Assembly (NCBI RefSeq): GCF_026625825.1
Contig: NZ_CP113065.1
Coordinates: 1,240,001 to 1,304,000, forward strand
Source of the DNA: Pseudoxanthomonas sp. SL93
Lineage (GTDB): Bacteria > Pseudomonadota > Gammaproteobacteria > Xanthomonadales > Xanthomonadaceae
Length of the DNA: 64,000 nucleotides
Direction: 5' to 3'
The translations under genes were made by a program, and so were the position numbers. The notes under the pieces were generated by a model, which worked only from the letters and a program-made list of their open reading frames with translations, ran no database searches and was not told the DNA's origin. Of this stretch, positions 1-8,027 are shown one piece after another (positions within the stretch are counted from its first letter, which is position 1; each line of letters starts with the position of its first letter).

Positions 1-1
1 T

Positions 2-130
2 TCGTTCGAAAAGCGCCAGCGCGAGCTGGCCAAGAAGAAGAAGAAAGACGAGAAGGACGCGCAGAAGCGCGCCGAGCGGGAAGCGGCCAAGGCCGCCGAG
101 GCACCGCCGGCCCCCGCCGAGCCGGAATGA
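2..130 (+). CDS. 3' end of a small Lys/Glu/Ala-rich protein (partial)
   Basis: The first 42 complete codons of the window form an open frame ending in TGA at 128-130. The visible peptide is strongly charged (runs of Lys with Glu, Asp and Arg) and then turns Ala/Pro-rich, as expected of a helical, possibly nucleic-acid-binding tail. The next gene starts inside its stop (ATGA overlap), so the two are probably co-transcribed and translationally coupled. The start lies outside the window. I do not recognise the family from the tail, so no function is given. Confidence 0.6.
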   Translation, partial: SFEKRQRELAKKKKKDEKDAQKRAEREAAKAAEAPPAPAEPE

Positions 131-597
131 ACGACCCGGCCCCCGCGCCCTCCCAGGTCTGGGTGGACGCCGATGCCTGCCCGGGGCCGGTGAAGGACAT
201 CCTGTTCCGGGCGGCGGAACGGGCGCAGGTGCAGGTGACTCTGGTCGCCAACCAGTGGCTGCGCACGCCGCCCTCGCGCTTCATTCGGGCCCTGCAGGTC
301 CAGGGCGGCTACGACGTCGCCGACGATGCCATCGCCGCACGTGCCCGCCCCGGCGACCTGGTGGTGACGCAGGACATCCCGCTGGCCGCCCGCGTGCTGG
401 CCAACGGCGCACAGGCCGTCGATCCGCGCGGCGAGCGCTACACCCCCGACACCATCAACGAACGCCTGTCGATGCGGAACTTCATGGACGAGCTGCGTGG
501 CGCCGGCGTGCAGACCGGTGGCCCGGCGCAGTTCAGCGCCCGCGACCGCCAGGCCTTCGCCAACCAGCTGGACCGCTGGCTGGCGTCACGGCGCTGA
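127..597 (+). CDS. YaiI/YqxD (DUF188, UPF0178) family protein
   Basis: The 156-residue product has the DUF188 hallmarks: an N-terminal [13 protein letters not shown] segment with closely spaced acidic residues, a central [15 protein letters not shown] stretch, and a C-terminal [16 protein letters not shown] segment. The length matches the family. The acidic cluster resembles PIN-like nucleases, so a metal-dependent nuclease role is often suspected but not established. The ATG overlaps the preceding stop by 3 bases, so the start is set by coupling. The next gene begins 2 bases after the stop. Confidence 0.9.
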   Translation: MNDPAPAPSQVWVDADACPGPVKDILFRAAERAQVQVTLVANQWLRTPPSRFIRALQVQGGYDVADDAIAARARPGDLVVTQDIPLAARVLANGAQAVDPRGERYTPDTINERLSMRNFMDELRGAGVQTGGPAQFSARDRQAFANQLDRWLASRR

Positions 598-599
598 GC

Positions 600-926
600 A
601 TGTCCGATCTCGAATTCCGCCCGCTGTTCCACCTGCTGCTGCATTTCATCGTGCCGCTGGCGGTGGCGCGGCTGTTCTGGCCGACGCACTGGAAGCGCGC
701 CGCGCTGTGGATGCTGGCGGCGTGGGTGATCGACCTGGACCACCTGCTCGCTGATCCCGTCTACGCACCGGGCCGCTGCAGCATCGGCTTCCACCCCTTG
801 CACACGTGGCCCGCGATCATGGTGTACGGCGCGCTGGCGATGCCGAAGAAGACGCGCTGGTTCGGCATCGGCCTGCTCATCCACGTGGCGCTGGACGGCA
901 TCGATTGCCTGCTGATGGCGCACTAG
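600..926 (+). CDS. DUF6122-like small integral membrane protein
   Basis: The protein has 108 residues with about three hydrophobic segments (near 8-25, 34-47 and 85-105). It carries the motif D-x-D-H-L (WVIDLDHLLADP), a cluster GFHPLHTW, and a second HVALDGID near the C-terminus. This pattern of His/Asp near membrane segments is typical of DUF6122 and of metal-dependent membrane-hydrolase-like proteins, but no activity can be assigned. ATG at 600 is 2 bases after the previous stop, so it belongs to the same operon. Confidence 0.7.
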   Translation: MSDLEFRPLFHLLLHFIVPLAVARLFWPTHWKRAALWMLAAWVIDLDHLLADPVYAPGRCSIGFHPLHTWPAIMVYGALAMPKKTRWFGIGLLIHVALDGIDCLLMAH

Positions 927-1044
927 CGCCACCGCCCGTCGCTATCCGTGTTTACCTGCACGCGGATCTGTCCGCCACGCCGGTGCCGATGCGTTGAGCC
1001 AGTGAACAGGACGCACATCGCCGACTTCCCGAAAGGAGCACAGC

Positions 1045-1863
1045 ATGGCCATCGGCAGGAACAACCTCGCGCTGCCCGACTTCCACAAGGCGGTCCTCAA
1101 ACACAAGGACGCGGCACGTGCGTTGTGTTTCGGCGACTCGTGGTTCCAGTATCCGCCGCACCCCACCGATCTGAACAAGCAGCTGGCCCGGATGTTCAGG
1201 AACACCCTGTTCCTGCGCGAAGGCGTCGCGGGCCGCGACAGCGCCATGTGGAAGCGCGCCCTGCCGCGCATCCAGCGTGCGATCGGCACGTACCGCTTCG
1301 ACGCCATCCTGCTGTCCACCGGCGGCAACGACATCGTCGGCAGCGAGCTTTCCGAATTCATCAAGACCGCCAACCAGCCGCAGTCGCCGGGCGACTTCCC
1401 GTGGGGCGAGATCCCGGGCGTGGTGTTCGACCACATCCGGCTGGAAACCTTCGGCCTGGCGCTGCGCTACGCCATCGACGACATCAAGCAGGTCGTGCAG
1501 TTCCGCGACCTGTACCAGCCCACCTGCCTGGTCTACGTACACAGCTACGACTACATCTACCCGTCGGGCGTGGGCTACCGGCTGGGCCCGCTGAAGATGG
1601 AGCCTTGGGTCAAGCCCTACCTGGACGCCGCCGGCCTGACCGACAAGGCCGGGCAGCGCGTGCTGACCCGCTGGCTGATCGACCAGTTCACCCGTGAGCT
1701 GCGGGCCTTCGTGTCGCAGCGCGCCAACCTGGTGCTGGTGGATTCACGCGGCACGCTGACGTCCGAAAGCCAGTGGGAGAACGAGATCCACCCCACCGCC
1801 GCGGGCTTCGAGAAGATCGCCCGGACCTGCTGGAAGCCGCGGCTGACCGGCGTGCTGCGGTAA
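1045..1863 (+). CDS. SGNH/GDSL-type hydrolase-like protein
   Basis: The product is 272 residues. It has a block I GDSW at residues 30-33 (nucleophile Ser32), a block III-like GGND at 93-96, and a C-terminal ENEIHPT with His249, the standard order for SGNH esterases and lipases. The residue three before the His is Asn246, where the family normally has Asp, so the triad may be Ser-His with a different acid (Glu245 or Glu247 are close). No signal peptide is visible, so a cytoplasmic location is likely. AAAGGAGC lies upstream of the ATG. It stands alone between the DUF6122-like gene and a reductase gene. The substrate is unknown. Confidence 0.75.
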   Translation: MAIGRNNLALPDFHKAVLKHKDAARALCFGDSWFQYPPHPTDLNKQLARMFRNTLFLREGVAGRDSAMWKRALPRIQRAIGTYRFDAILLSTGGNDIVGSELSEFIKTANQPQSPGDFPWGEIPGVVFDHIRLETFGLALRYAIDDIKQVVQFRDLYQPTCLVYVHSYDYIYPSGVGYRLGPLKMEPWVKPYLDAAGLTDKAGQRVLTRWLIDQFTRELRAFVSQRANLVLVDSRGTLTSESQWENEIHPTAAGFEKIARTCWKPRLTGVLR

Positions 1864-2001
1864 CCCGCGGCGCGGCGGATATCTTTCCGCCAGCCCGGAA
1901 CAGCGCCATCACGGGCGGAATGCGATGTTGGGTGTCGATTTCCCCGGCGCCCGTTCGTCGTGGAAGAAAGGCGGACCTGACGATCCGCACGGAACCCCGG
2001 C

Positions 2002-2619
2002 ATGAGAACGCTCATCGCAGCCGCCATGGTCAGTCTCGACGGCATCATCCAGGCCCCCGGCGGACCGGACGAAGACCGCAGTGGCGGCTTCGCGCATGGC
2101 GGCTGGGTTTGGCCGTACGCCGACGATGACGAGGCGATGGACGGCCTGTTCGCCGATCCGTTCGCGCTGGTGCTGGGCCGGCGCACCTACGACATCTTCG
2201 CCGGCTATTGGCCACACGTGCCCAGCGATGCGCCGCACGGCCACATCGCCGACGCCTTCAATGCGGCCACCAAGCACGTCGCCACGCATCATGCGGATAC
2301 GCTGGACTGGGCGCACAGCCACGCGCTGGGCGCCGACGTGGTCGCGGCATTGCGCCGACTCAAGCGCGACGACGGTCCGGACCTGGTCACGCAGGGCAGC
2401 AGCGACCTGCTGCACCAATTGCTGGCTACCGATCTGGTCGACGAACTGCGGCTGCTGGTCTACCCGGTGCTGCTGGGCCGCGGCAAGCGGCTGTTCGACG
2501 ATGGCACGCAGGCGTCGGCCTTCCGGCTGATGGCTTCGCGTACGACGCAGGCCGGCGTGCTCGTCGCCCGCTACGTGCGCGATGGCGACGTGCGCACCGG
2601 GTCGTTCGCCGCCGGTTGA
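2002..2619 (+). CDS. Dihydrofolate reductase family protein (RibD C-terminal fold)
   Basis: The product is 205 residues and starts MRTLIAAAMVSLDGIIQAP, the typical N-terminus of the stand-alone RibD-C/DHFR-like family. It contains LVLGRRTYDIFAGYWP and the C-terminal LVDELRLLVYPVLLGRGKRLF, which matches the NADPH-binding fold. These proteins are predicted NADPH-dependent reductases of unknown substrate. It is not the folate-essential FolA, whose sequence is different. A short intergenic region separates it from the SGNH gene. Confidence 0.85.
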   Translation: MRTLIAAAMVSLDGIIQAPGGPDEDRSGGFAHGGWVWPYADDDEAMDGLFADPFALVLGRRTYDIFAGYWPHVPSDAPHGHIADAFNAATKHVATHHADTLDWAHSHALGADVVAALRRLKRDDGPDLVTQGSSDLLHQLLATDLVDELRLLVYPVLLGRGKRLFDDGTQASAFRLMASRTTQAGVLVARYVRDGDVRTGSFAAG

Positions 2620-2709
2620 GGCGCGCCGGGTCCCCCACGTTCACCCCGCTCTTTCCACGAGGCCGGAATCCTCGGCCCACCGCCCCCCCTCTGCTCCCAG
2701 GAGACCAGC

Positions 2710-3189
2710 ATGACCCCGAAGAACACCATCTGCCTCTGGTACAACCACGACGCCGAAGAAGCCGCGAACTTCTACGCCAGCACCTTCCCCGACAGCGAAG
2801 TGAAAGCCGTGCACCGCGCGCCGGGCGACTATCCCTCGGGCAAGGAAGGCGACGTGCTGACGGTCGAGTTCACCGTGTACGGCATCCCGTGCATCGGGCT
2901 GAACGGCGGCGACACCTTCAAGCACAGCGAGGCGTTCTCGTTCCAGATCGCCACCGACGACCAGGAAGAAACCGACCGCCTGTGGAATGCCATCGTCGGC
3001 AACGGTGGCCAGGAGAGCGCCTGCGGCTGGTGCAAGGACAAGTGGGGCCTCAACTGGCAGATCACGCCGCGCGTCCTCACCGAGGCCTTCACCAGCGCGG
3101 ACAAGGCGGTCGCCAAGCGCGCGTTCGCCGCGATGATGGAAATGCGCAAGATCGACATCGCCAAGATCGAGGCCGCGATCCGCGGCTGA
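2710..3189 (+). CDS. VOC family protein (PhnB / 3-demethylubiquinone methyltransferase-like)
   Basis: The 159-residue protein reads NTICLWYNHDAEEAANFYASTF at its start and has the CGWCKDKWGLNWQITP block, both signatures of the PhnB branch of the vicinal-oxygen-chelate superfamily. Databases often label this group a 3-demethylubiquinone-9 3-methyltransferase domain, but no methyltransferase motif is present and the substrate is unknown. AGGAGA about 8 bases before the ATG supports this start. The gene converges on the minus-strand membrane-protein gene that follows. Confidence 0.85.
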   Translation: MTPKNTICLWYNHDAEEAANFYASTFPDSEVKAVHRAPGDYPSGKEGDVLTVEFTVYGIPCIGLNGGDTFKHSEAFSFQIATDDQEETDRLWNAIVGNGGQESACGWCKDKWGLNWQITPRVLTEAFTSADKAVAKRAFAAMMEMRKIDIAKIEAAIRG

Positions 3190-3201
3190 GGCACGCTTCG
3201 C

Positions 3202-3783
3202 TCAAAGACCCAGATGGCCATGCAGGGCGCGTCGTACGCGCTCTGCGTAGTCGCGCGAACCGTAGCAGCCGGCGTCGAACACGCCGCCGGCACCGGCGGC
3301 CGCGGCCAGCCCGGAGAACATCGGCCGGGGCACGATGACCACCTGCCACGGCGCATCGTCGTGGTCGCTGTCCTCGCTCCGGCGCACCTCGACGGCCGCC
3401 ACGTTCGTGCGCGTGAGGCGCGTCGTCGTCAACCGGCCCCAGGCGCGGCGCTGGACCAGCACGGTGTGCGGCGGATACGTCCACTCGTCGCCCCACCCCG
3501 ACAGTCCGGCGCGGATGAACTGCACGCCGACATAGCCCGCACCGCCGACGATGATGGCGAAGACCGGCGAGGCGATGTTCAGCGGCCACAGGCCGCGGCC
3601 CAGCTCCCACAGCGGCATGACCACGGCGAACGCGCCGGCGAGCACGCAGCCCACGCGTATCGGCCACGGGAACCCCCGCCGCACCAGCGGCAGGTCGTCG
3701 TCGGCGAAAGAGGCGATGTGGTCGGTGGACACGTGGCGATGGTAGCCATAAACCCCGACCGCCGTCTGGCGCCCCGCGCCCAT
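3202..3783 (-). CDS. Hypothetical two-pass membrane protein
   Basis: The product is about 194 residues from ATG 3783. A GTG at 3732 (VSTDHIASFADDD) is an equally reasonable start and the frame is open further upstream, so the N-terminus is uncertain. Two adjacent hydrophobic segments (PIRVGCVLAGAFAVVMPLW and VFAIIVGGAGYVGVQFI) are followed by a soluble domain of about 110 residues with basic and acidic patches (RLTRTNVAAVEVRRSEDSD). The arrangement is like PH-domain or YdbT-type membrane proteins, but I cannot place it in a family. It lies head to head with the SPFH gene. Confidence 0.6.
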   Translation of the reverse strand: MGAGRQTAVGVYGYHRHVSTDHIASFADDDLPLVRRGFPWPIRVGCVLAGAFAVVMPLWELGRGLWPLNIASPVFAIIVGGAGYVGVQFIRAGLSGWGDEWTYPPHTVLVQRRAWGRLTTTRLTRTNVAAVEVRRSEDSDHDDAPWQVVIVPRPMFSGLAAAAGAGGVFDAGCYGSRDYAERVRRALHGHLGL

Positions 3784-3875
3784 GACCTCTGCGCCATGAA
3801 GCCTGCGTGTCGCTCTGTATACTCGATCACGGTTGGCGGGTACCCCTATCCGCCCACGAATCACGGAGCGATGTC

Positions 3876-5027
3876 ATGGGTCTTGTACAGGCGGTGGTGG
3901 GTGCGGTCGGTGGCGTGCTGGGCGACCAGTGGAAGGATTTCTACACGGTGCCGCAGGGCCTGCCGGCGACAGCGGCGCTGTTCGCCGCGGTGCCGCAGGG
4001 CACCAACGCCGGGCGCGGTTCCAACACTAGCGGCTCGACCAACATCATCACCAACGGCTCGAAGATCGTCGTGCCTGAAGGCTACGGCCTGCTGCTGATG
4101 CAGGATGGCGCGATCACCGCCTTCGTCGCCGAGCCGGGCGGCTACGAATGGCGTTCGGACGACATCAACTCGAAATCGATCTTCGCCGGCGACGGCATCG
4201 TGTCGACCTTCATCACCCAGAGCTGGGAACGCTTCAAGTTCGGCGGCCAGCCGGGCTCGCAGCAGGCGGCGTTCTTCGTCTCGCTGAAGGAACTGCCGGA
4301 CAACCGCTTCGGCACCCAGTCCGAGATCTACTGGGACGACGGCTTCCTCAACACGCAGGTCGGCGCCATCACGCGCGGCTCGTACACGCTGAAGATCGTC
4401 GACCCCATCCTGTTCGTGAAGAACTTCGTGCCGGCGGCGTACCTGCAGCCGGGCAAGGTGTTCGACTTCACCGACCTGGACAACGCGGCGGCCAGCCAGC
4501 TGTTCAACGAAGTGGTCGGCTCGCTGGCACCGGCCTTCAGCCTGTACACGAACGATCCCTCCAAGGGCAACCGCATCACCAAGCTGCAGCAGGATTCGCT
4601 GGGCTTCGCGCAGAGCCTGTCGGCGGCCGTCGAGCAGGGCTACCAGTGGAGTTCCAGCCGCGGCCTGGCCATCGTCAAGACCGCCATCGTCTCCATCGAG
4701 TACGACGCCAACACGCGCGAACTGCTGAAGACGGTGCAGCGCGCCGATGCGCTGTCAGGCGCGCGCGGCAATTCCAACCTGCAGGCCAGCGTGGCGCAGG
4801 GCATCCAGTCCTCCGGCGAGACCGGCGGTGCGGCAGGCCTGGTCGGCGTGGGCATGGCCTCCGGCATGGTCGGCGGTGTCGGCGCGCTGCAACAGCCGGT
4901 GGCCCCGGCGGCACCGGCCGCGGAAGATCCGGTCGCCAAGCTGCAGAAAGCCAAGCAGATGCTCGATCTGGGCCTGATCACCCAGGCCGACTACGACGCG
5001 CTGAAAGCAAAGGCATTGGGCCTGTAA
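3876..5027 (+). CDS. SPFH-domain protein with C-terminal SHOCT (YdjI / virion-core-like)
   Basis: The 383-residue protein belongs to the stomatin/prohibitin-like COG4260 (YdjI) group. It has a hydrophobic Gly/Val-rich N-terminus, an SPFH-like core (about residues 60-290, with IVVPEGYGLLLMQDG and TRGSYTLKIVDPILF), a Gly/Ala/Pro linker, and a SHOCT helix-hairpin at about 350-383 (DPVAKLQKAKQMLDLGLITQ) that is a known oligomerisation or membrane-association module. ATG 3876 follows a GGAG. The gene heads a tight three-gene operon with a zinc-ribbon membrane protein and a small membrane protein, suggesting a membrane scaffold assembly. Bacillus YdjI acts with YdjO/PspA-type envelope-stress proteins; that role here is inference. 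Confidence 0.85.
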   Translation: MGLVQAVVGAVGGVLGDQWKDFYTVPQGLPATAALFAAVPQGTNAGRGSNTSGSTNIITNGSKIVVPEGYGLLLMQDGAITAFVAEPGGYEWRSDDINSKSIFAGDGIVSTFITQSWERFKFGGQPGSQQAAFFVSLKELPDNRFGTQSEIYWDDGFLNTQVGAITRGSYTLKIVDPILFVKNFVPAAYLQPGKVFDFTDLDNAAASQLFNEVVGSLAPAFSLYTNDPSKGNRITKLQQDSLGFAQSLSAAVEQGYQWSSSRGLAIVKTAIVSIEYDANTRELLKTVQRADALSGARGNSNLQASVAQGIQSSGETGGAAGLVGVGMASGMVGGVGALQQPVAPAAPAAEDPVAKLQKAKQMLDLGLITQADYDALKAKALGL

Positions 5028-5046
5028 CCGGAACCGCGCGCGCCCC

Positions 5047-6369
5047 ATGTCCATCCCCCACCGTCCGGCGCCCCCGCCGTTGCCGCCGACACCGCCTGCC
5101 GGCCCTGGATCGCCGCAGGACGTGCCGCCGTTGCCCGGGAGTTTCCCGGTCGACCCCGCCACCCTGCCCGACGCCATCCGCGAGGAACTGGAGGCGCCCG
5201 ATCCGGTCGCCATCGACACCGCCTCGGCCGAGCTGAAGGACGGGCAGAACCACTGCCCGAAATGCGGCGCCACCGACATCCGCCACAAGCTGGGCAGTGA
5301 CGTGCTGGTCTGCCTGTACTGCCGCCACGAGTGGGTCGGCGTGCGGGTCGAGGAAGCCTTCGGCTTCGGCGAAGGCCACGCGGACCTGCGCGGCACCGTC
5401 ATCGCCTCGGGTGCGCGCGACATCGCCGCCGACGCGGCCAGCGTGATGACGTTCAAGTGCACCGGCTGTGGCGCGGAAGTCACGGTGAACACCGAGAACG
5501 CGATGACGGCGCGCTGCCACTGGTGCCGCCACGTGTTCGGCGTGAACGAACAGATCGCCAACGGCGCGGTACCCGATGCGGTGCTGCCCTTCCATATCAA
5601 GAAGGACGATGCCATCGCGCGCATCCGCCAGTTCGTGGGCAAGCGGCGGCTGTTCGCGCTGAAGGCGTTCAAGGAGCAGTTCACCCCGGAAAACGTCGTC
5701 GGCGTGTACCTGCCCTACATGATCGTGGACGGCAACGCGAGCGCGCAGGTCGCCGGCAAGGGCGAGATCCTGACGCGCACCTACACGCGCGGCACCGACA
5801 AGAACAAGAAGACCTACTACGACGCCGACGTGTACCAGGTGGAGCGGCAGGTCGACTTCACCGTGGACGACCTGCCCTTGGAGTCTTCCTCTGAGCGCGG
5901 CAACCTGGACAGCCAGGTCAACACGCAGAACATCATCAACACCATCCTGCCGTTCGACACCAAGAACGCGGTGAAGTGGAACGCCTCGTACCTGGCGGGC
6001 TTCACCTCGGAGAAGCGCGACACCGACGTGGAGCAGCTGCACCCGCGTCTGGAAGACCAGCTGCTGTCCATCGCCCGCGCGCAGGTCGAGGAATCGGTGC
6101 GCCGCTACGACCGCGGCGTGCGCTGGGAACAGGAACGCCTGGACGTGCACGGCACGCGCTGGGTGTCGATGTACCTGCCGGTGTGGCTGTATTCGTACCA
6201 CCAGCCGGGCAGCAACGGCGGCATGCTGCACTACATCGCCGTCAACGGCCGCACCGGCGAAACGATGGGCAGCGTGCCGGTGCAGCAGTGGAAGCTGCTG
6301 CTGGCCGCGCTGACCGTGGGCACTTTCCTGGAGGGCATCGCCCTCTGGATCATCTGGGCAGGGTCATGA
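5047..6369 (+). CDS. Double zinc-ribbon (TFIIB-type) protein with C-terminal membrane anchor
   Basis: The product is 440 residues. A Pro-rich N-terminus (1-35) precedes two four-Cys zinc ribbons: C70/C73/C89/C92 and C138/C141/C157/C160. A long soluble domain of about 250 residues follows, then a single hydrophobic segment near 414-437 at the extreme C-terminus. Databases call relatives TFIIB-type zinc-ribbon or primosomal-helicase-like proteins, but no helicase motif is present. The gene lies 19 bases after the SPFH gene and its stop overlaps the next start (ATGA), so the three products probably form one complex at the membrane. Confidence 0.8.
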   Translation: MSIPHRPAPPPLPPTPPAGPGSPQDVPPLPGSFPVDPATLPDAIREELEAPDPVAIDTASAELKDGQNHCPKCGATDIRHKLGSDVLVCLYCRHEWVGVRVEEAFGFGEGHADLRGTVIASGARDIAADAASVMTFKCTGCGAEVTVNTENAMTARCHWCRHVFGVNEQIANGAVPDAVLPFHIKKDDAIARIRQFVGKRRLFALKAFKEQFTPENVVGVYLPYMIVDGNASAQVAGKGEILTRTYTRGTDKNKKTYYDADVYQVERQVDFTVDDLPLESSSERGNLDSQVNTQNIINTILPFDTKNAVKWNASYLAGFTSEKRDTDVEQLHPRLEDQLLSIARAQVEESVRRYDRGVRWEQERLDVHGTRWVSMYLPVWLYSYHQPGSNGGMLHYIAVNGRTGETMGSVPVQQWKLLLAALTVGTFLEGIALWIIWAGS

Positions 6370-6632
6370 GCGACGACAGTGGCATGTGGCTGCTGGCGCT
6401 GGGGCCCACCGGGGCCGCCGCGCTGTACTGGGCCATCTACCGGTATTACCGCAACACCGACAAGTCGCACGCGTTCGAGCGCGAGACGGACATCCAGGCC
6501 AAGCCAGTGACTGGCTCGGACCGCCAGGTCGACACCGTGACCGGCACCCAGCGCACGCGCATCAACGGCGACAACGTGCAGGCGTACCGCCAGCGCGTGG
6601 CGCGGGTGCGCGATGACGATGGCACAACGTAG
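6366..6632 (+). CDS. Small single-pass membrane protein, third gene of the SPFH operon
   Basis: The product is 88 residues with one N-terminal hydrophobic segment (about 7-25) and a charged cytoplasmic-type tail ending VRDDDGTT. ATG 6366 overlaps the TGA of the zinc-ribbon gene. The stop codon TAG (6630-6632) is supplied by the GTAG head of a REP hairpin at 6629-6650, so the present C-terminus may have been set by the repeat. No family recognised. Context predicts a partner of the SPFH and zinc-ribbon proteins. Confidence 0.7.
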   Translation: MSDDSGMWLLALGPTGAAALYWAIYRYYRNTDKSHAFERETDIQAKPVTGSDRQVDTVTGTQRTRINGDNVQAYRQRVARVRDDDGTT

Positions 6633-6650
6633 GGCGGGCTCCAGCCCGCC
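6629..6650 (+). repeat. GTAG-headed REP hairpin (GC-rich type)
   Basis: GTAG is followed by the inverted repeat GGCGGGCT-CC-AGCCCGCC. Related units occur at 12021-12040, 12348-12373, 12283-12304 (reverse) and 50657-50678 (reverse). The form resembles the GTAG REPs (SMAG) known in Stenotrophomonas and Xanthomonas. It supplies the stop codon of the upstream gene and could act as a transcript end. Confidence 0.75.
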
Positions 6651-6689
6651 ATCGCACGACAAGGCGGCGGGCCGAGGCCTGCCTGCGCA

Positions 6690-7529
6690 TCACCGCCCGA
6701 ACAGCTTCCGTGCATTGCCGCTGCGGATCTTGGCTTTCTCTTCGTCGGTCAGGTCCAGCCGGTCCAGGGCCTTGACGGTTTCGCCGAGCCCGATCTGCGG
6801 GTAGTCCGAGCCCAGCAGCACGTGGTCGAGGCCGACGTTGCGCAGGGTCCAGAGGAATTCCTCTTCCACCGGCGAATCCGCCACGACCAGCACGGTGGCG
6901 GAGATGTCGAAGTAGAGGTTGTCGAAGCCGAAACCGTCGGCGGTGCGGGCCAGCGCGAGGATGTTCCAGAAGCGGAAATTCAGGCCGCCGATGTGGGCCA
7001 GGATGAACTTCGTCTTCGGCACGCGCACGACCAGGTTGAACAGTTTCTCGCTGTCCCCCGGCAGGATGTTGGCGTTGTCCATCAGCACGGCCACGCCCAG
7101 TTCACCGGCGCGGCGCACCAGCGTTTCCACGCGCGGATCGGCGACGTCGAAGCCCTGCGTGTGGGCATGGATCTTCATGACTTTCACGCCCGCCGCGGCC
7201 ACGCGGGCCAGTTCGGCCAGGGCGGCGTCGCCGTCGTACGGGTGCACGGTGGCGATGGGCAGCACGTCGGGATTGGCGGCGGCCAGGGCGATGACGCGGT
7301 CATTGCCGGCGCGGATCTTCGCCAGGTCGCCCTGCCTGGCCTGGTGTGGGCCACCGAACCACATCACGCCCATGCCGGACAGTTCCAGGCCGGCTTCGCG
7401 GACGGTCTCGCGGTATTCCCGCAGGGACGTTTCGCCGTCACGCAGGTGGACGTGCACGTCGAACACGGGGTTGGCGGCGATGGCGGTACCGGCGAACAGG
7501 CATGACGACAGGATCAGCGCACGCAGCAT
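6690..7529 (-). CDS. Secreted amidohydrolase-family (TIM-barrel) protein
   Basis: The product is 279 residues from ATG 7529. It begins with a signal peptide (MLRALILSSCLFAGTAIAA) and then FDVHVHLRD, the metal-binding H-x-H of the amidohydrolase superfamily. Other likely metal ligands sit in VMKIHAHTQG, ILAHIGG and the late LLGSDYPQ, in the order seen in the COG2159 decarboxylase/lactonase-like group. GAGAAG is upstream of this start; the frame is open 32 codons further upstream, but those lack a signal sequence. A periplasmic metal-dependent hydrolase is predicted, substrate unknown. Confidence 0.8.
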   Translation of the reverse strand: MLRALILSSCLFAGTAIAANPVFDVHVHLRDGETSLREYRETVREAGLELSGMGVMWFGGPHQARQGDLAKIRAGNDRVIALAAANPDVLPIATVHPYDGDAALAELARVAAAGVKVMKIHAHTQGFDVADPRVETLVRRAGELGVAVLMDNANILPGDSEKLFNLVVRVPKTKFILAHIGGLNFRFWNILALARTADGFGFDNLYFDISATVLVVADSPVEEEFLWTLRNVGLDHVLLGSDYPQIGLGETVKALDRLDLTDEEKAKIRSGNARKLFGR

Positions 7530-7695
7530 GCGTCTTCTCACAGAACAGAGGAGGCGCGATGGTGCCACGTATGCGCCGGCGATGCCCGCCTGCGCGTTCG
7601 CGTGAGGGGTGCCGATATCCATCAAAGCCCGCGCCGGATGACGCCGCCGTCATGGAGAAAGCACGCAACCCCACGACCATCCCGACGAGCGGCGG

Positions 7696-7724
7696 TTGAC
7701 ACATTTCGACGTTTAGCTAACTAT
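7696..7724 (+). promoter_or_regulatory. Promoter with palindromic operator for the ArsR/SdpR-like operon
   Basis: A perfect -35 TTGACA (7696-7701) is followed 16-17 bases later by a weak -10 (TAACTA/AACTAT, 7718-7724). The palindrome TTAGCTAA (7713-7720) overlaps the -10 and lies 10 bases before the ArsR gene ATG. That position fits autorepression, as known for SdpR/ArsR regulators. Binding is inferred. Confidence 0.55.
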
Positions 7725-7730
7725 CGCACC

Positions 7731-8027
7731 ATGAGCCAGGTCTTCCGCGCCCTTTCCGATCCCACCCGCCGCCAGGTGCTGCAGTTGCTGCGCAAGGGGC
7801 CGATGAGTGCGGGCGAATTGAGCGACCAGTTCGACGTGTCCAAGCCGACCATGTCGGCGCATTTCGCGGTGCTGAAAGAAGCCGACCTGGTGCATGCGGA
7901 AAAGGTCGGCAAGTCCGTGATCTATCACCTGAAGCTGTCGGTGCTGGAAGACGCACTGCTTGGCTTCGTCCACTCCTTCGGTGCGGGCAGTGCCGCACCG
8001 AAGCCAAAGAAAGGGGCTGCGCGATGA
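7731..8027 (+). CDS. ArsR-family winged-helix repressor (SdpR-like)
   Basis: The product is 98 residues and starts MSQVFRALSDPTRRQVLQLL, the classic ArsR N-terminus. The recognition helix region is SKPTMSAHFAVLKEADLV and the wing is VHAEKVGKSVIYHLK. No Cys pair typical of metal-sensing ArsR proteins is present; the sequence is closer to SdpR-type autorepressors. The next gene, a membrane protein, overlaps its stop (ATGA), as in sdpRI operons. It probably represses its own promoter through the palindrome just upstream. Confidence 0.85.
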   Translation: MSQVFRALSDPTRRQVLQLLRKGPMSAGELSDQFDVSKPTMSAHFAVLKEADLVHAEKVGKSVIYHLKLSVLEDALLGFVHSFGAGSAAPKPKKGAAR

